This document shows positions 16,965-23,969 of a DNA stretch of 64,000 nucleotides, one piece after another. Numbering within the stretch: position 1 is the stretch's first letter; every line of letters starts with the position of its first letter. This stretch comes from Ectopseudomonas composti (GTDB lineage: Bacteria; Pseudomonadota; Gammaproteobacteria; Pseudomonadales; Pseudomonadaceae), in assembly GCF_001567565.1 (NCBI RefSeq), contig NZ_LSSW01000033.1, positions 62,001-126,000 of the forward strand. The letters run 5' to 3'. The notes under the pieces were generated by a model, which was given only the letters and a program-made list of their open reading frames with translations, was not told the origin of the DNA and did no database searches. A program made the translations under genes and the position numbers.

Positions 16965-17444
16965 TTACTCCGGTATGAAATCGCCGGGAATTATCTCGCC
17001 ATTGCGCGCCATGTGCACGCTGCGGCCGAACAACATGCCGGTTTTTACTTCGCCCTTGAGGCTGTAACGAATCGGCACGTCCGGTTTTTCCAGCGCCTTG
17101 ACGATCTGTCGGACATGCCGCCAGAGGTTGGTGCGTACCGGTATCTCGAAGGTGTGATGGCCATGAGCGGGAACGGTGAACCACTCATTGGAGTAGCCCG
17201 TGGCCAGCTGGATGCCGTTGAGATGGACGTCGTAGTCCAGTCCGCGTACCGGCAGGCTGACGCCATTGGGGTTGTCGATTCGAAAGCGCAGGCGGAACTG
17301 CTGTTCGAGCAGCCTGGCTTTGACCACATCAACTTTGATGAGTTGGACATCCGGGTCCTTGAAGCCGCCTGTCATCCAGGTGGAACATCCTGTCAGGCCC
17401 GTAAGCAGGCCGAGAAACATCAATAGGCTGGTAATTCTTATCAT
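16965..17444 (-). CDS. LEA2/WHy-domain lipoprotein
   Basis: 159 aa. Signal peptide with lipobox LTGLTGC (C20), followed by a beta-sandwich of the water-stress/hypersensitive-response (LEA14-like) type, with the typical segment FRLRFRIDNPNGVSLPVRGL. Such proteins are proposed to protect or chaperone in the envelope. The start is uncertain: the ATG at 17444 has a weak site, while an ATG six codons upstream (17462) has GGGGG. The reading frame stays open far upstream but has no signal for an earlier start. First gene of the three-gene group. Confidence 0.75.
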   Translation of the reverse strand: MIRITSLLMFLGLLTGLTGCSTWMTGGFKDPDVQLIKVDVVKARLLEQQFRLRFRIDNPNGVSLPVRGLDYDVHLNGIQLATGYSNEWFTVPAHGHHTFEIPVRTNLWRHVRQIVKALEKPDVPIRYSLKGEVKTGMLFGRSVHMARNGEIIPGDFIPE

Positions 17445-17651
17445 TTGCGCCTGAGAAAACATTTCATACCCCCATTGCCGCCAGTGTAACAAGCAAGTGC
17501 ACGGCTGCAACGGGGGCATCACCATTTTCAATGCGATAGCGTGAAGTTCTCGAGGGCGTTGGTGATCGCGATGGCATGGATGAGAAGCCTGCAGTGTCAG
17601 GGCAAAGGAACCTGCGCCATACTGAGCGGCGAATAGGACAGGAGTGTGACC

Positions 17652-18206
17652 ATGAGTCGCTATGAGATCGCCTTCTCCGGGCAACTGGTGCCGGGCGCCC
17701 AGCCGGAGCTGGTCAAGGCCAACCTGGCCAAGCTGTTCCAGGCCGATGCGCAGCGCATTGCCCAGTTGTTCTCCGGGCGCCGCATCGTGATCAAGAACAA
17801 TCTCGATGCCGCAGCTGCGGAGAAATACCGCGTGACTCTCGAACGCGCCGGTGCGCGGGTCGAAGTCGTCGACATGGACATGCTGGTCGAGGAGGTCGAG
17901 CTGGCGCCCCCACCGCCGGCCGAGCCGGTTGCGGCTCCGGCTGCTGCGCCGGTAGCGGCCACGCCGGGGCGCTTGCAGGTTGCGCCGCGTGATGAATACA
18001 TGGCCGCATTCAGTGATGTGGATGCACCGGATTTCGGTATCGCTCCGGTGGGCAGCGACCTGCAGGACGCCAGACCAGAGGCCCAGGCACCGAGGGTCGA
18101 CCTGTCGCAATTCAGTTTGGCGCCCGTGGGCAGTGATATGGGGCAGGCCAAATCCACTGCCCCAGCGCCTGCGCCGGATACATCGCATCTGAAGCTGCAG
18201 GACTGA
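17652..18206 (+). CDS. Uncharacterised protein with repeated APVGSD motifs
   Basis: 184 aa, no recognised family. The N-terminal ~75 residues (KANLAKLFQADAQRIAQLF, then GRRIVIKNNLDAAAAEKYR) look like a small alpha/beta fold reminiscent of the ribosomal L7/L12 C-terminal domain, which binds partners. A Pro/Ala-rich linker follows, then two copies of a short motif, IAPVGSDL and LAPVGSDM (APVGSD at 131-136 and 157-162). The start was chosen at 17652 because AGGAG sits seven bases before it. Likely cytoplasmic. Shares a strong hairpin terminator with the opposing lipoprotein gene. Confidence 0.7.
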   Translation: MSRYEIAFSGQLVPGAQPELVKANLAKLFQADAQRIAQLFSGRRIVIKNNLDAAAAEKYRVTLERAGARVEVVDMDMLVEEVELAPPPPAEPVAAPAAAPVAATPGRLQVAPRDEYMAAFSDVDAPDFGIAPVGSDLQDARPEAQAPRVDLSQFSLAPVGSDMGQAKSTAPAPAPDTSHLKLQD

Positions 18207-18228
18207 GCATTCAGTCGCCTCACTGCAA

Positions 18229-18262
18229 ACGCCGTGACTGCCTGGGCAGTCACGGCGTTTTT
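18229..18262. terminator. Strong terminator between the APVGSD gene and an opposing lipoprotein gene
   Basis: A perfect 13-bp stem (ACGCCGTGACTGC and its complement, 18229-18241 and 18246-18258) with a 4-base loop, followed by TTTTT on the plus strand. On the minus strand the run beyond the stem is weaker. Confidence 0.9.
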
Positions 18263-18275
18263 CTGCCTGGGGTGG

Positions 18276-19391
18276 CTAACCTGCCTTGCACTTGGCCGCC
18301 GCCGCCTCAGGCTTGAGGTTGCGCACGCTGGTGAAGAACAGCTCGCAGGTTTGCACTTTTTCCGCCACCTGCCATTTCGTCGTACAGGCATTGAGTGTCT
18401 GCGCCGGATCAGCGGTCGGCTGCTGGCCCATGCCGGCCTGCCAGCAGGCGGCGCTCAGGTCCTGCGCCATCACCTTTAGCCCGGCCGCATTGGCGGCATC
18501 TTCGCTGCCGTGATTGTTGGCCGGGTCGGCGGCGTACCAGATGTAGCTGGGGTGATTGGCGCCGAGCACGGAGACCTGTCGCCCAGGCGCAGCATCGATT
18601 TGACCAAGGCCAAGCACCGGTAGGGGCACGCCATATTGTTGCTGGATCCAGCTGCGCACCGGGCTGCCGAAGGCGACCATGGGCAGGCTGGCATTGGCTG
18701 GGCCGGCACTGAGTTCGCTGACCATCTGCCGTTGATACGTGTTGAAGTAGCCGTACACGCCTTCCAGTGTGCTGCCGGCGCTGGCTGGAGCGGCGATGGG
18801 GGCGATATCGACGATGGTCTGGTAGCCAGGGGTATGTTCAGGCCTGATGCCGTTGTAGCTGAGCAGTGCGGCCCAGCGGTCGGTGGTGCTCGAACGCAGG
18901 TAGTCCTGGGCCTGAGTCAGCGAGTAGTCCGGTGGGAAGTGCAGCAGCTCGACGCTCTTGCGGTTGTCCAGAGCCATGCCCAGGGGCAGGAAGAAGTACC
19001 AGTTGTATTGCCATTTGCCGTCACGATTCAGCTGGCTGGCGCCCTGATAGGCGAGATCGCCTGCATCGAGCAATTGCAGCAGCGGCTGGCCGTAGTCCGC
19101 AGGCGTGCCTGCGAAGTGCGCACGTATGCGTTCCCCCTCGCGAGTGACCTGTACGCGGGCCTCTGGGTAGCCGTCGCGAGTCAGGCTTTGCTGCAGGTAG
19201 TGTTCGACCGTCTGCTCCAGGGTCCAGTCGCGATAGCAGATCACGCTGCAGTTGTTCGGGTAGGCGAACAGGCGGCTGACGCGCTGGCTGTCACCCAGAT
19301 CCAGACCTTCCCCTTGCAGCCCGCCGGGTTGATTGGCGCAGCCTGCCAGCAAGCTGGCAAGGATAAGAGCGATACCACTTTTCTTGTGCAT
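18276..19391 (-). CDS. Lipoprotein of unknown function
   Basis: 371 aa. Signal peptide with lipobox LLAGC (C18), so a lipid-anchored envelope protein. Preceded by AAGGAG. The rest is soluble, with several paired cysteines (including CSVIC early and three or four Cys near the end) that could form disulfides in the periplasm. I do not recognise a family. A stretch of Trp/Tyr-rich sequence (WQYNWYFFLPLG) is notable. Single gene; its 3' end meets the 13-bp hairpin terminator. Confidence 0.65.
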   Translation of the reverse strand: MHKKSGIALILASLLAGCANQPGGLQGEGLDLGDSQRVSRLFAYPNNCSVICYRDWTLEQTVEHYLQQSLTRDGYPEARVQVTREGERIRAHFAGTPADYGQPLLQLLDAGDLAYQGASQLNRDGKWQYNWYFFLPLGMALDNRKSVELLHFPPDYSLTQAQDYLRSSTTDRWAALLSYNGIRPEHTPGYQTIVDIAPIAAPASAGSTLEGVYGYFNTYQRQMVSELSAGPANASLPMVAFGSPVRSWIQQQYGVPLPVLGLGQIDAAPGRQVSVLGANHPSYIWYAADPANNHGSEDAANAAGLKVMAQDLSAACWQAGMGQQPTADPAQTLNACTTKWQVAEKVQTCELFFTSVRNLKPEAAAAKCKAG

Positions 19392-19457
19392 GGCTTTCTC
19401 CTTGTTGAGTGTCCTCCGGGACGCTTCAACTCAAGCAGAAAACAGCGTTAGCGCCAG

Positions 19458-19940
19458 TCAGTTGCTCAGGAAGGAGGCACAGCACTTCTTGAATTTCTGT
19501 CCGCCCTGGCAGGGGCAAGGGTCGTTGCGACTGGCCTTGAGCGGGACTGTCGGATCGAGGAAGAACCAGCGTCGGTCCACCTGAACGAAAGCGGAGCATT
19601 CGCGGTGGCAATGCTCACCCTGCTCGTCATGCCAGCGAGCGACGAACGTGACCTGGGCGTGCTCCGGCTTGCCGCCGAACACTTCGCTGCCCTCGACGTG
19701 CAGGCCGAGCCAGGTGCTCTGGGCGCTCCAGGCTGCCATTGCGTCACGGTCGAGTGCCTGTTGCTGGGCGGGAAGTGTGGTGGCGATCAGATAATCCACC
19801 AGGCCCAGTACATAAGCGGTATAACGGGAGCGCATCAGCAACTCGGCACTGGGTGCAGGGGTGCCGGCGTGATAGTGACCGCAGCACTGGCTCAACGGCT
19901 TGCCAGTTCCACAGGGGCAGTTGGGATCGACAGGGTTCAT
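19458..19940 (-). CDS. ychJ: YchJ family protein with two SEC-C motifs
   Basis: 160 aa, the UPF0225/YchJ layout. It has an N-terminal zinc knuckle (C8, C10, C19, C20 in CPCGTGKPLSQCC), a central NTF2-like domain including SRYTAYVLGLVDYLI, and a second C-terminal SEC-C motif CPCQGGQKFKKCC. Function unknown; zinc binding is inferred from the motifs. It starts 5 bp after the stop of the DUF6231-like gene, so the two form a small operon. Confidence 0.88.
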   Translation of the reverse strand: MNPVDPNCPCGTGKPLSQCCGHYHAGTPAPSAELLMRSRYTAYVLGLVDYLIATTLPAQQQALDRDAMAAWSAQSTWLGLHVEGSEVFGGKPEHAQVTFVARWHDEQGEHCHRECSAFVQVDRRWFFLDPTVPLKASRNDPCPCQGGQKFKKCCASFLSN

Positions 19941-19944
19941 CGCT

Positions 19945-20442
19945 CTACCACCAGTATTTCCCGAAGTTTTGTGGATTAGCCCAGAATTTTGCGTTTAACC
20001 AGTCGGGAACTTGCTTGTAATCAAGCAGATCATAGGTGAACAGATGCAGGGTCTGTCCCTCGCGCTGGAACTGTTCACTGGCTTGCAGGGCCAGGGCGAA
20101 AAAGTCGGTTTCCTGCCAATCACATGCCTTCAGGTCGACCAGTACCGCGACCCGGCTGGCGTTGAGATTGCGGATACCACCCAGTAGTTGCAGTCCATCG
20201 CGTTTGGGTAAGTGCTCCAGACAGTCGACCAGAATTGCCAGGTCGAATCGCTGTGCGGCCAGTTCGGACGCCAGGGGAGCAGCAGGTGCGGTGGTGACCT
20301 GACACTGCGGGTGGGCGCCGTGAAAGGCGCTGACTGCGGGTAGTTCGCTGGCCCCGAGTAACAGCAGTTTCTCGGGGGTATAGCGGGCAAGCAGTGCCGC
20401 AATGGCCTGCTGTGGAGTACGGGTGCTAAGGCTGGCGGTCAT
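19945..20442 (-). CDS. DUF6231-like protein with a Rossmann-type core
   Basis: 165 aa. Contains RFDLAILVDCLEHLPKRDG, which resembles the post-motif region of class I methyltransferases, and LLLLGASELPA, which resembles a shortened cofactor loop. Key SAM-binding glycines are not clear, so catalysis is doubtful. It ends with an aromatic tail (NPQNFGKYWW). I associate it with DUF6231, with moderate confidence. The start at 20442 has GAGGAA upstream; an earlier ATG eight codons upstream has none. Divergent from the first OmpA lipoprotein gene. Confidence 0.65.
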   Translation of the reverse strand: MTASLSTRTPQQAIAALLARYTPEKLLLLGASELPAVSAFHGAHPQCQVTTAPAAPLASELAAQRFDLAILVDCLEHLPKRDGLQLLGGIRNLNASRVAVLVDLKACDWQETDFFALALQASEQFQREGQTLHLFTYDLLDYKQVPDWLNAKFWANPQNFGKYWW

Positions 20443-20605
20443 CGAACTTCCTCGAAAAGTCTGCAAAGACTAACGTGGTGTCGGTATCAGGCCTAGAGTG
20501 AGAGAAAATTATCCGCAGAAGCTGCTATAGCTGGCGGATTGTACAACTCCTGTCTTTACTACTATTGAGTCGGTTATGGGCCGATGAACATTGGAGACCT
20601 AAAGT

Positions 20606-21232
20606 ATGAGTATCACAAGGAACGCAGTACCCCTGATTCTGGCTAGTACCCTGCTGACCGGCTGTGCCGGCCTGCAGAAAACCGACTGGCCCACCTGTGC
20701 CGCTGTAGGTGGCGTGGGTGGTGCTGCGCTCGGGGCAATCGAAAGCTCCACCTGGGCGGGTGGCGGCGCGGTGGTAGGTGCTGGTATGGCCGCCGCCTAC
20801 TGCTGGGTACATGGTGCCGAGGCGCAGCAGGTTGCCGTCGTTGAAGAAGAGGTCATGGTCGAAGAGGTTATGGAGCCGGTCGAAGCCGTACGCGTCGAAC
20901 TGGATGTCAAGTTCGACTTCGACAAGGCTCAGGTCAAGCAGGAAAGCTACGGCGACATCAAAGCCCTGGCCGACTTCATGAAACAGTACCCACAGACCAG
21001 TACCGTGGTTGAAGGCCACACTGACTCCGTGGGCAGCGATGCCTATAACCAGGGCCTGTCCGAGCGCCGCGCCACTGCCGTTCGCGACGTTCTGGTCAAC
21101 CAGTACGGCGTCGAATCCGGTCGTGTGCAGGCTGTAGGCTACGGCGAGAGCCGTCCGGTCGCTGACAACGCCACTGCCGAAGGTCGTGCCATCAACCGTC
21201 GCGTGGAGGCCGAGGTTGAAGCCCAGCCGTAA
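20606..21232 (+). CDS. OmpA-family lipoprotein (tandem copy 1)
   Basis: 208 aa. Signal peptide with lipobox LLTGC (C20). A glycine-zipper segment (GGVGGAALGAIESSTWAGGG) could insert in or associate with the outer membrane. From about residue 95 there is an OmpA C-terminal peptidoglycan-binding domain with FDFDKAQVK, VEGHTDSVGSDAYNQ and NRRVE. Expected in the periplasm, tethered to the outer membrane and bound to the cell wall. Paralogue of the next gene. GGAG precedes the ATG. Confidence 0.9.
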   Translation: MSITRNAVPLILASTLLTGCAGLQKTDWPTCAAVGGVGGAALGAIESSTWAGGGAVVGAGMAAAYCWVHGAEAQQVAVVEEEVMVEEVMEPVEAVRVELDVKFDFDKAQVKQESYGDIKALADFMKQYPQTSTVVEGHTDSVGSDAYNQGLSERRATAVRDVLVNQYGVESGRVQAVGYGESRPVADNATAEGRAINRRVEAEVEAQP

Positions 21233-21265
21233 GGCGCATTGCTAGCTGCTCAAGGCGTTACCCGC

Positions 21266-21300
21266 AAAGGCCCGGCCGATTTCCATCGGTCGGGCCTTTG
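21266..21300 (+). terminator. Terminator after OmpA copy 1
   Basis: Stem AAAGGCCCGGCCGAT / ATCGGTCGGGCCTTT (one mismatch) with a TTCC loop. It separates the two ompA-like genes transcriptionally. Confidence 0.75.
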
Positions 21301-21373
21301 CTTGTGTGGAGTCCTGCCGCCGTCTTTACTTCTGTGATACCGGCAACATGCCGGTATCACAGGAGACACCGCC

Positions 21374-22105
21374 ATGAGAATCGAGCTTTCGAGGGTTTTA
21401 CCCTTTCTCCTGGTCAGCAGTGTTCTTACCGGTTGTGCCACGACTTCCAGTACGGGAGACGCGCCGCTCAACCAGGGGAACTGGCCCCTGTGCAGTGCGA
21501 TTGGAGCCCTGGCCGGTGGCGGCCTCGGAGCAATCGAGAGTTCTACCTGGGCTGCAGGCGGCGCCGTCGCTGGCGCTGTGCTGGGCACCATCATCTGTTA
21601 CGTGCAGGACGGCGATGAGGACAACGACGGTGTGTTCGATCGTCGTGACCGCTGTCCGGGTACACCCGCGGGCACTGCTGTCGGGCATAACGGCTGTCCG
21701 TTGCCGCAGTACCCCGCCAGTGCGACTGCCGAACCCGCTGTGCAGCCCACTCAGGATGAGGTCATCGTTCTCAGCGATCTGGGAAATGTGTTGTTCGCCT
21801 TCGACTCTGCCGAGTTGACCAGCGAGGCGCAGCGCCTGCTCGCCGATGTCGGCACGCGACTGACCGGTGCCAATCTGGTCTCGGTCAGGGTCGTCGGGCA
21901 TACCGACAGCGTGGGCTCCGATGCCTACAACCAGGCGCTATCCGAGCGTCGGGCCCGCAGTGTCGCTGACTTCCTGGTCACTCGAGGCGTGCCTGCCGGC
22001 AAACTCAGTACTGAAGGACGTGGCGAGAGCCAGCCGGTAGCGGACAACGCCTCGGATGTCGGACGTGCAGAGAATCGCCGTGTGGAGTTGCACGTTTCCC
22101 GCTGA
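21374..22105 (+). CDS. OmpA-family lipoprotein (tandem copy 2)
   Basis: 243 aa. Lipobox LTGC (C21), then GALAGGGLGAIESSTWAAGG, which mirrors the glycine-zipper segment of the preceding protein. Unlike copy 1 it has a calcium-binding thrombospondin type 3-like repeat, DEDNDGVFDRRDRCPGTPAG (about 77-96). It ends in an OmpA C-terminal domain with VVGHTDSVGSDAYNQ and ENRRVE. Role: cell-wall anchoring of the outer membrane. Followed by an 11-bp hairpin at 22117-22140. Confidence 0.9.
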   Translation: MRIELSRVLPFLLVSSVLTGCATTSSTGDAPLNQGNWPLCSAIGALAGGGLGAIESSTWAAGGAVAGAVLGTIICYVQDGDEDNDGVFDRRDRCPGTPAGTAVGHNGCPLPQYPASATAEPAVQPTQDEVIVLSDLGNVLFAFDSAELTSEAQRLLADVGTRLTGANLVSVRVVGHTDSVGSDAYNQALSERRARSVADFLVTRGVPAGKLSTEGRGESQPVADNASDVGRAENRRVELHVSR

Positions 22106-22116
22106 TAGCGCGCCGT

Positions 22117-22140
22117 GCTCCCGGCGGTTCCGCCGGGAGC
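22117..22140. terminator. Hairpin after OmpA copy 2
   Basis: A perfect 11-bp stem (GCTCCCGGCGG / CCGCCGGGAGC) with a TT loop, 11 bp beyond the stop codon. There is no T-run, so it may be a weak terminator or an mRNA-stabilising hairpin. Confidence 0.5.
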
Positions 22141-22256
22141 ATTGGGCGGCAGCCGGGAGGCACAGGGCCATGAAAAACATCCGCCGCTCTGGTGGTCCGC
22201 GTTGCGAGCGGTTAACGTGCAGCGCTATTAGAAAGTAGCTGCACGAGAGGGCGGGG

Positions 22257-22562
22257 ATGAAAGCGATGTTGAGTGTGGGCAAGGCACTGGCCTTGACCTT
22301 CTGGCTGGTGTTCGGGGCGGCGCTGGCCAAGCGCGTCGGCGCTCCGTTCGAACACCTGATCTACCTGCTGGCTGGTTTTCTTGCGCTGCTGCATGGCGCG
22401 CAACTGTGGCTGTTCTCCGACCTTCTGTCAGCACGTCGCAGCCCCTGGCTGGATCGTGCGCAGGTGCTGCTGTTCGGTATTTTTCATCTGTACCCGCTCA
22501 AGGCTGAGCAACCGAGCGGCGCCGATGCTGTGGCCGTGAACGAGGGGGCAGCTCATGCGTAG
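22257..22562 (+). CDS. DUF1145 small membrane protein
   Basis: 101 aa with three hydrophobic helices (about 6-24, 32-54 and 66-78), matching DUF1145 (YhhL-like) inner-membrane proteins of unknown function. The ATG follows AGAGGGCGGGG. Its last 8 bp overlap the start of the collagen-like secreted protein gene, which suggests that the two are made together. Confidence 0.75.
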   Translation: MKAMLSVGKALALTFWLVFGAALAKRVGAPFEHLIYLLAGFLALLHGAQLWLFSDLLSARRSPWLDRAQVLLFGIFHLYPLKAEQPSGADAVAVNEGAAHA

Positions 22563-23316
22563 CCTCGCGTTGGTGCTCTGTCTGTTTGCCGGCACGTCGG
22601 TGGCTGCGACGCAGATCACGGTGGCGCCCAATACCCTGATGCGCTTGCCCGTCGCCAGCAGCAGTCTGCAGCTCGAGCGTCTGGAAGTGGCGGACCATGC
22701 GACCCTGATGGTTCCGGCAAGCGTGACCGAATTGCGTATCGGTGAATTGCTGATGGGCCGTGATGCGCGCATCGGTGTGGCGCCGGGTGAACAGCCACTG
22801 CAGCTCGTCATCGAGGATGCCGATATCGGTGCAGGCGCCTGGATCAGCGCCAAGGGCGCGGCCGGGACTTATACGCGGCCGGCTACCCCGGGGCGCGAGA
22901 TCAACCTCAAGCTGCACAAGCTGACGTTCGAGTCATTGACGGTGGATGTGCGAGGGGGACAAGGCAGACCAGGGTATGCCGGCCTGGATGGCGCGCACGG
23001 CCGACCGGGCGGTTGCGCCTGGGGGCAGGCCAGTGCTGGCTACGATGGTCAGGATGGCACCGATGGCCATGCCGGCGCTGCTGGCGGCAAGGTGACGCTC
23101 GAGGTGCCGCACTATGTCGAGGTCGAGCGCATGCAGGTGCTGCTCGACGGCGGCGCCGGTGGTGCTGCAGGTTCGGCGGGCCGCCCCGGCCGTGGTGGCG
23201 CCGCCAAGGGCTGCCTGGTCTATGGGGTCGAGGGTGCGGCAGATGGCAAGCCTGGTCAGCCCGGGCGAGAAGGCGCCGCAGGTCAAAGTGGCTCAGTGCA
23301 GGTGTTTCGTTTCTAA
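22555..23316 (+). CDS. Secreted collagen-like protein
   Basis: 253 aa with an N-terminal Sec signal (LALVLCLFAGTSVAA, cut near residue 18). Residues about 19-130 are beta-rich with no recognised family. From about 132 to the end there are three blocks of Gly-X-Y triplets, for example GRPGYAGLDGAHGRPGG, GYDGQDGTDGHAGAAGG and GKPGQPGREGAAGQSG, separated by short non-collagen segments that contain two Cys. Bacterial collagen-like proteins form trimeric fibres at the surface; whether this one trimerises is inference. Translationally coupled to the DUF1145 gene. Confidence 0.72.
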   Translation: MRSLALVLCLFAGTSVAATQITVAPNTLMRLPVASSSLQLERLEVADHATLMVPASVTELRIGELLMGRDARIGVAPGEQPLQLVIEDADIGAGAWISAKGAAGTYTRPATPGREINLKLHKLTFESLTVDVRGGQGRPGYAGLDGAHGRPGGCAWGQASAGYDGQDGTDGHAGAAGGKVTLEVPHYVEVERMQVLLDGGAGGAAGSAGRPGRGGAAKGCLVYGVEGAADGKPGQPGREGAAGQSGSVQVFRF

Positions 23317-23322
23317 CCCGCT

Positions 23323-23357
23323 GCAGCCCTCGCTCGCCCATGGCCAGCGAGGGCTGC
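23323..23357. terminator. Hairpin between convergent genes
   Basis: A perfect 12-bp stem (GCAGCCCTCGCT at 23323-23334 and its complement at 23346-23357) stands in the 49-bp gap where the collagen-like gene (plus) and the CopD-like gene (minus) converge. No T-run, but its position suggests a bidirectional terminator. Confidence 0.6.
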
Positions 23358-23365
23358 GTGGTCGA

Positions 23366-23830
23366 TCAGAATGACGGGCGCATGGCCACCAGCGTCATCA
23401 GCGCCAGGCCGATCAGCAGGTTGCTGCCTACGACCCTGCGAATGCGCCCCAGCACCTCGCCGCCTGCCGGCCAGTTCTCGCTCTCCACGGCACGCCGCAG
23501 TTCCGGCAGTTGCAGGGCCTGAACACGCAGGAACAGCGCGAGCATGACCAGGTACAAGCCCATCATGATGTGCACATAGCGCGGCGCCGCATCGAAGCCG
23601 CTGTAACTCATGTGCAGCATGCCCATGCCGGTCACCGGCAAGACCAGCACGGCCAGCCAGACCCAGACGAAGAAACGCTTGAATACGCTCAGCCACAGGC
23701 GCAGCCGCGCGGGAGGCTCCAGGGTCTCGACCGCCGCAGGGCGCAGGATCATCCAGGCGAAGAACATGCCGCCGACCCAGATCACGGCGGCCAGCAGGTG
23801 TAGTGCGTAGAGCGGGGCGTAGGGCGTCAC
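23366..23830 (-). CDS. CopD-like four-helix membrane protein
   Basis: 154 aa from a GTG start with GGAG seven bases upstream; a longer ATG start lacks a ribosome site. Four transmembrane helices, beginning YALHLLAAVIWVGGMFFAW, with His residues in helices that could bind haem or copper, as in the CopD/DUF2269-like superfamily. Role not established; copper resistance or haem-based electron transfer are the usual suggestions. Single gene, divergent from dinG. Confidence 0.7.
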   Translation of the reverse strand: MTPYAPLYALHLLAAVIWVGGMFFAWMILRPAAVETLEPPARLRLWLSVFKRFFVWVWLAVLVLPVTGMGMLHMSYSGFDAAPRYVHIMMGLYLVMLALFLRVQALQLPELRRAVESENWPAGGEVLGRIRRVVGSNLLIGLALMTLVAMRPSF

Positions 23831-23969
23831 GGGGAATCTCCATTGGTCCGTTTGGCAGCTAATTTCATTCGATTGGCACACGGGTCAGCGCCAGATCGGC
23901 GGGCGCGTTATGATAGCTGCCGCTCCGCGAATACTGAAAATTTATCCAGCCTTTTTCGTTTCAGAATCC

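Noticed and set aside
17445..18188. A 407-aa protein ending in the LEA2 domain
   Set aside because: The upstream part is antisense to the APVGSD gene and lacks a start signal; the lipobox at the LEA2 start shows that the mature protein begins there.
22170..22238. A 22-codon open frame between OmpA copy 2 and the DUF1145 gene
   Set aside because: Too short to judge, with no recognisable family or membrane helix; an ATG by chance in GC-rich intergenic DNA is as likely.
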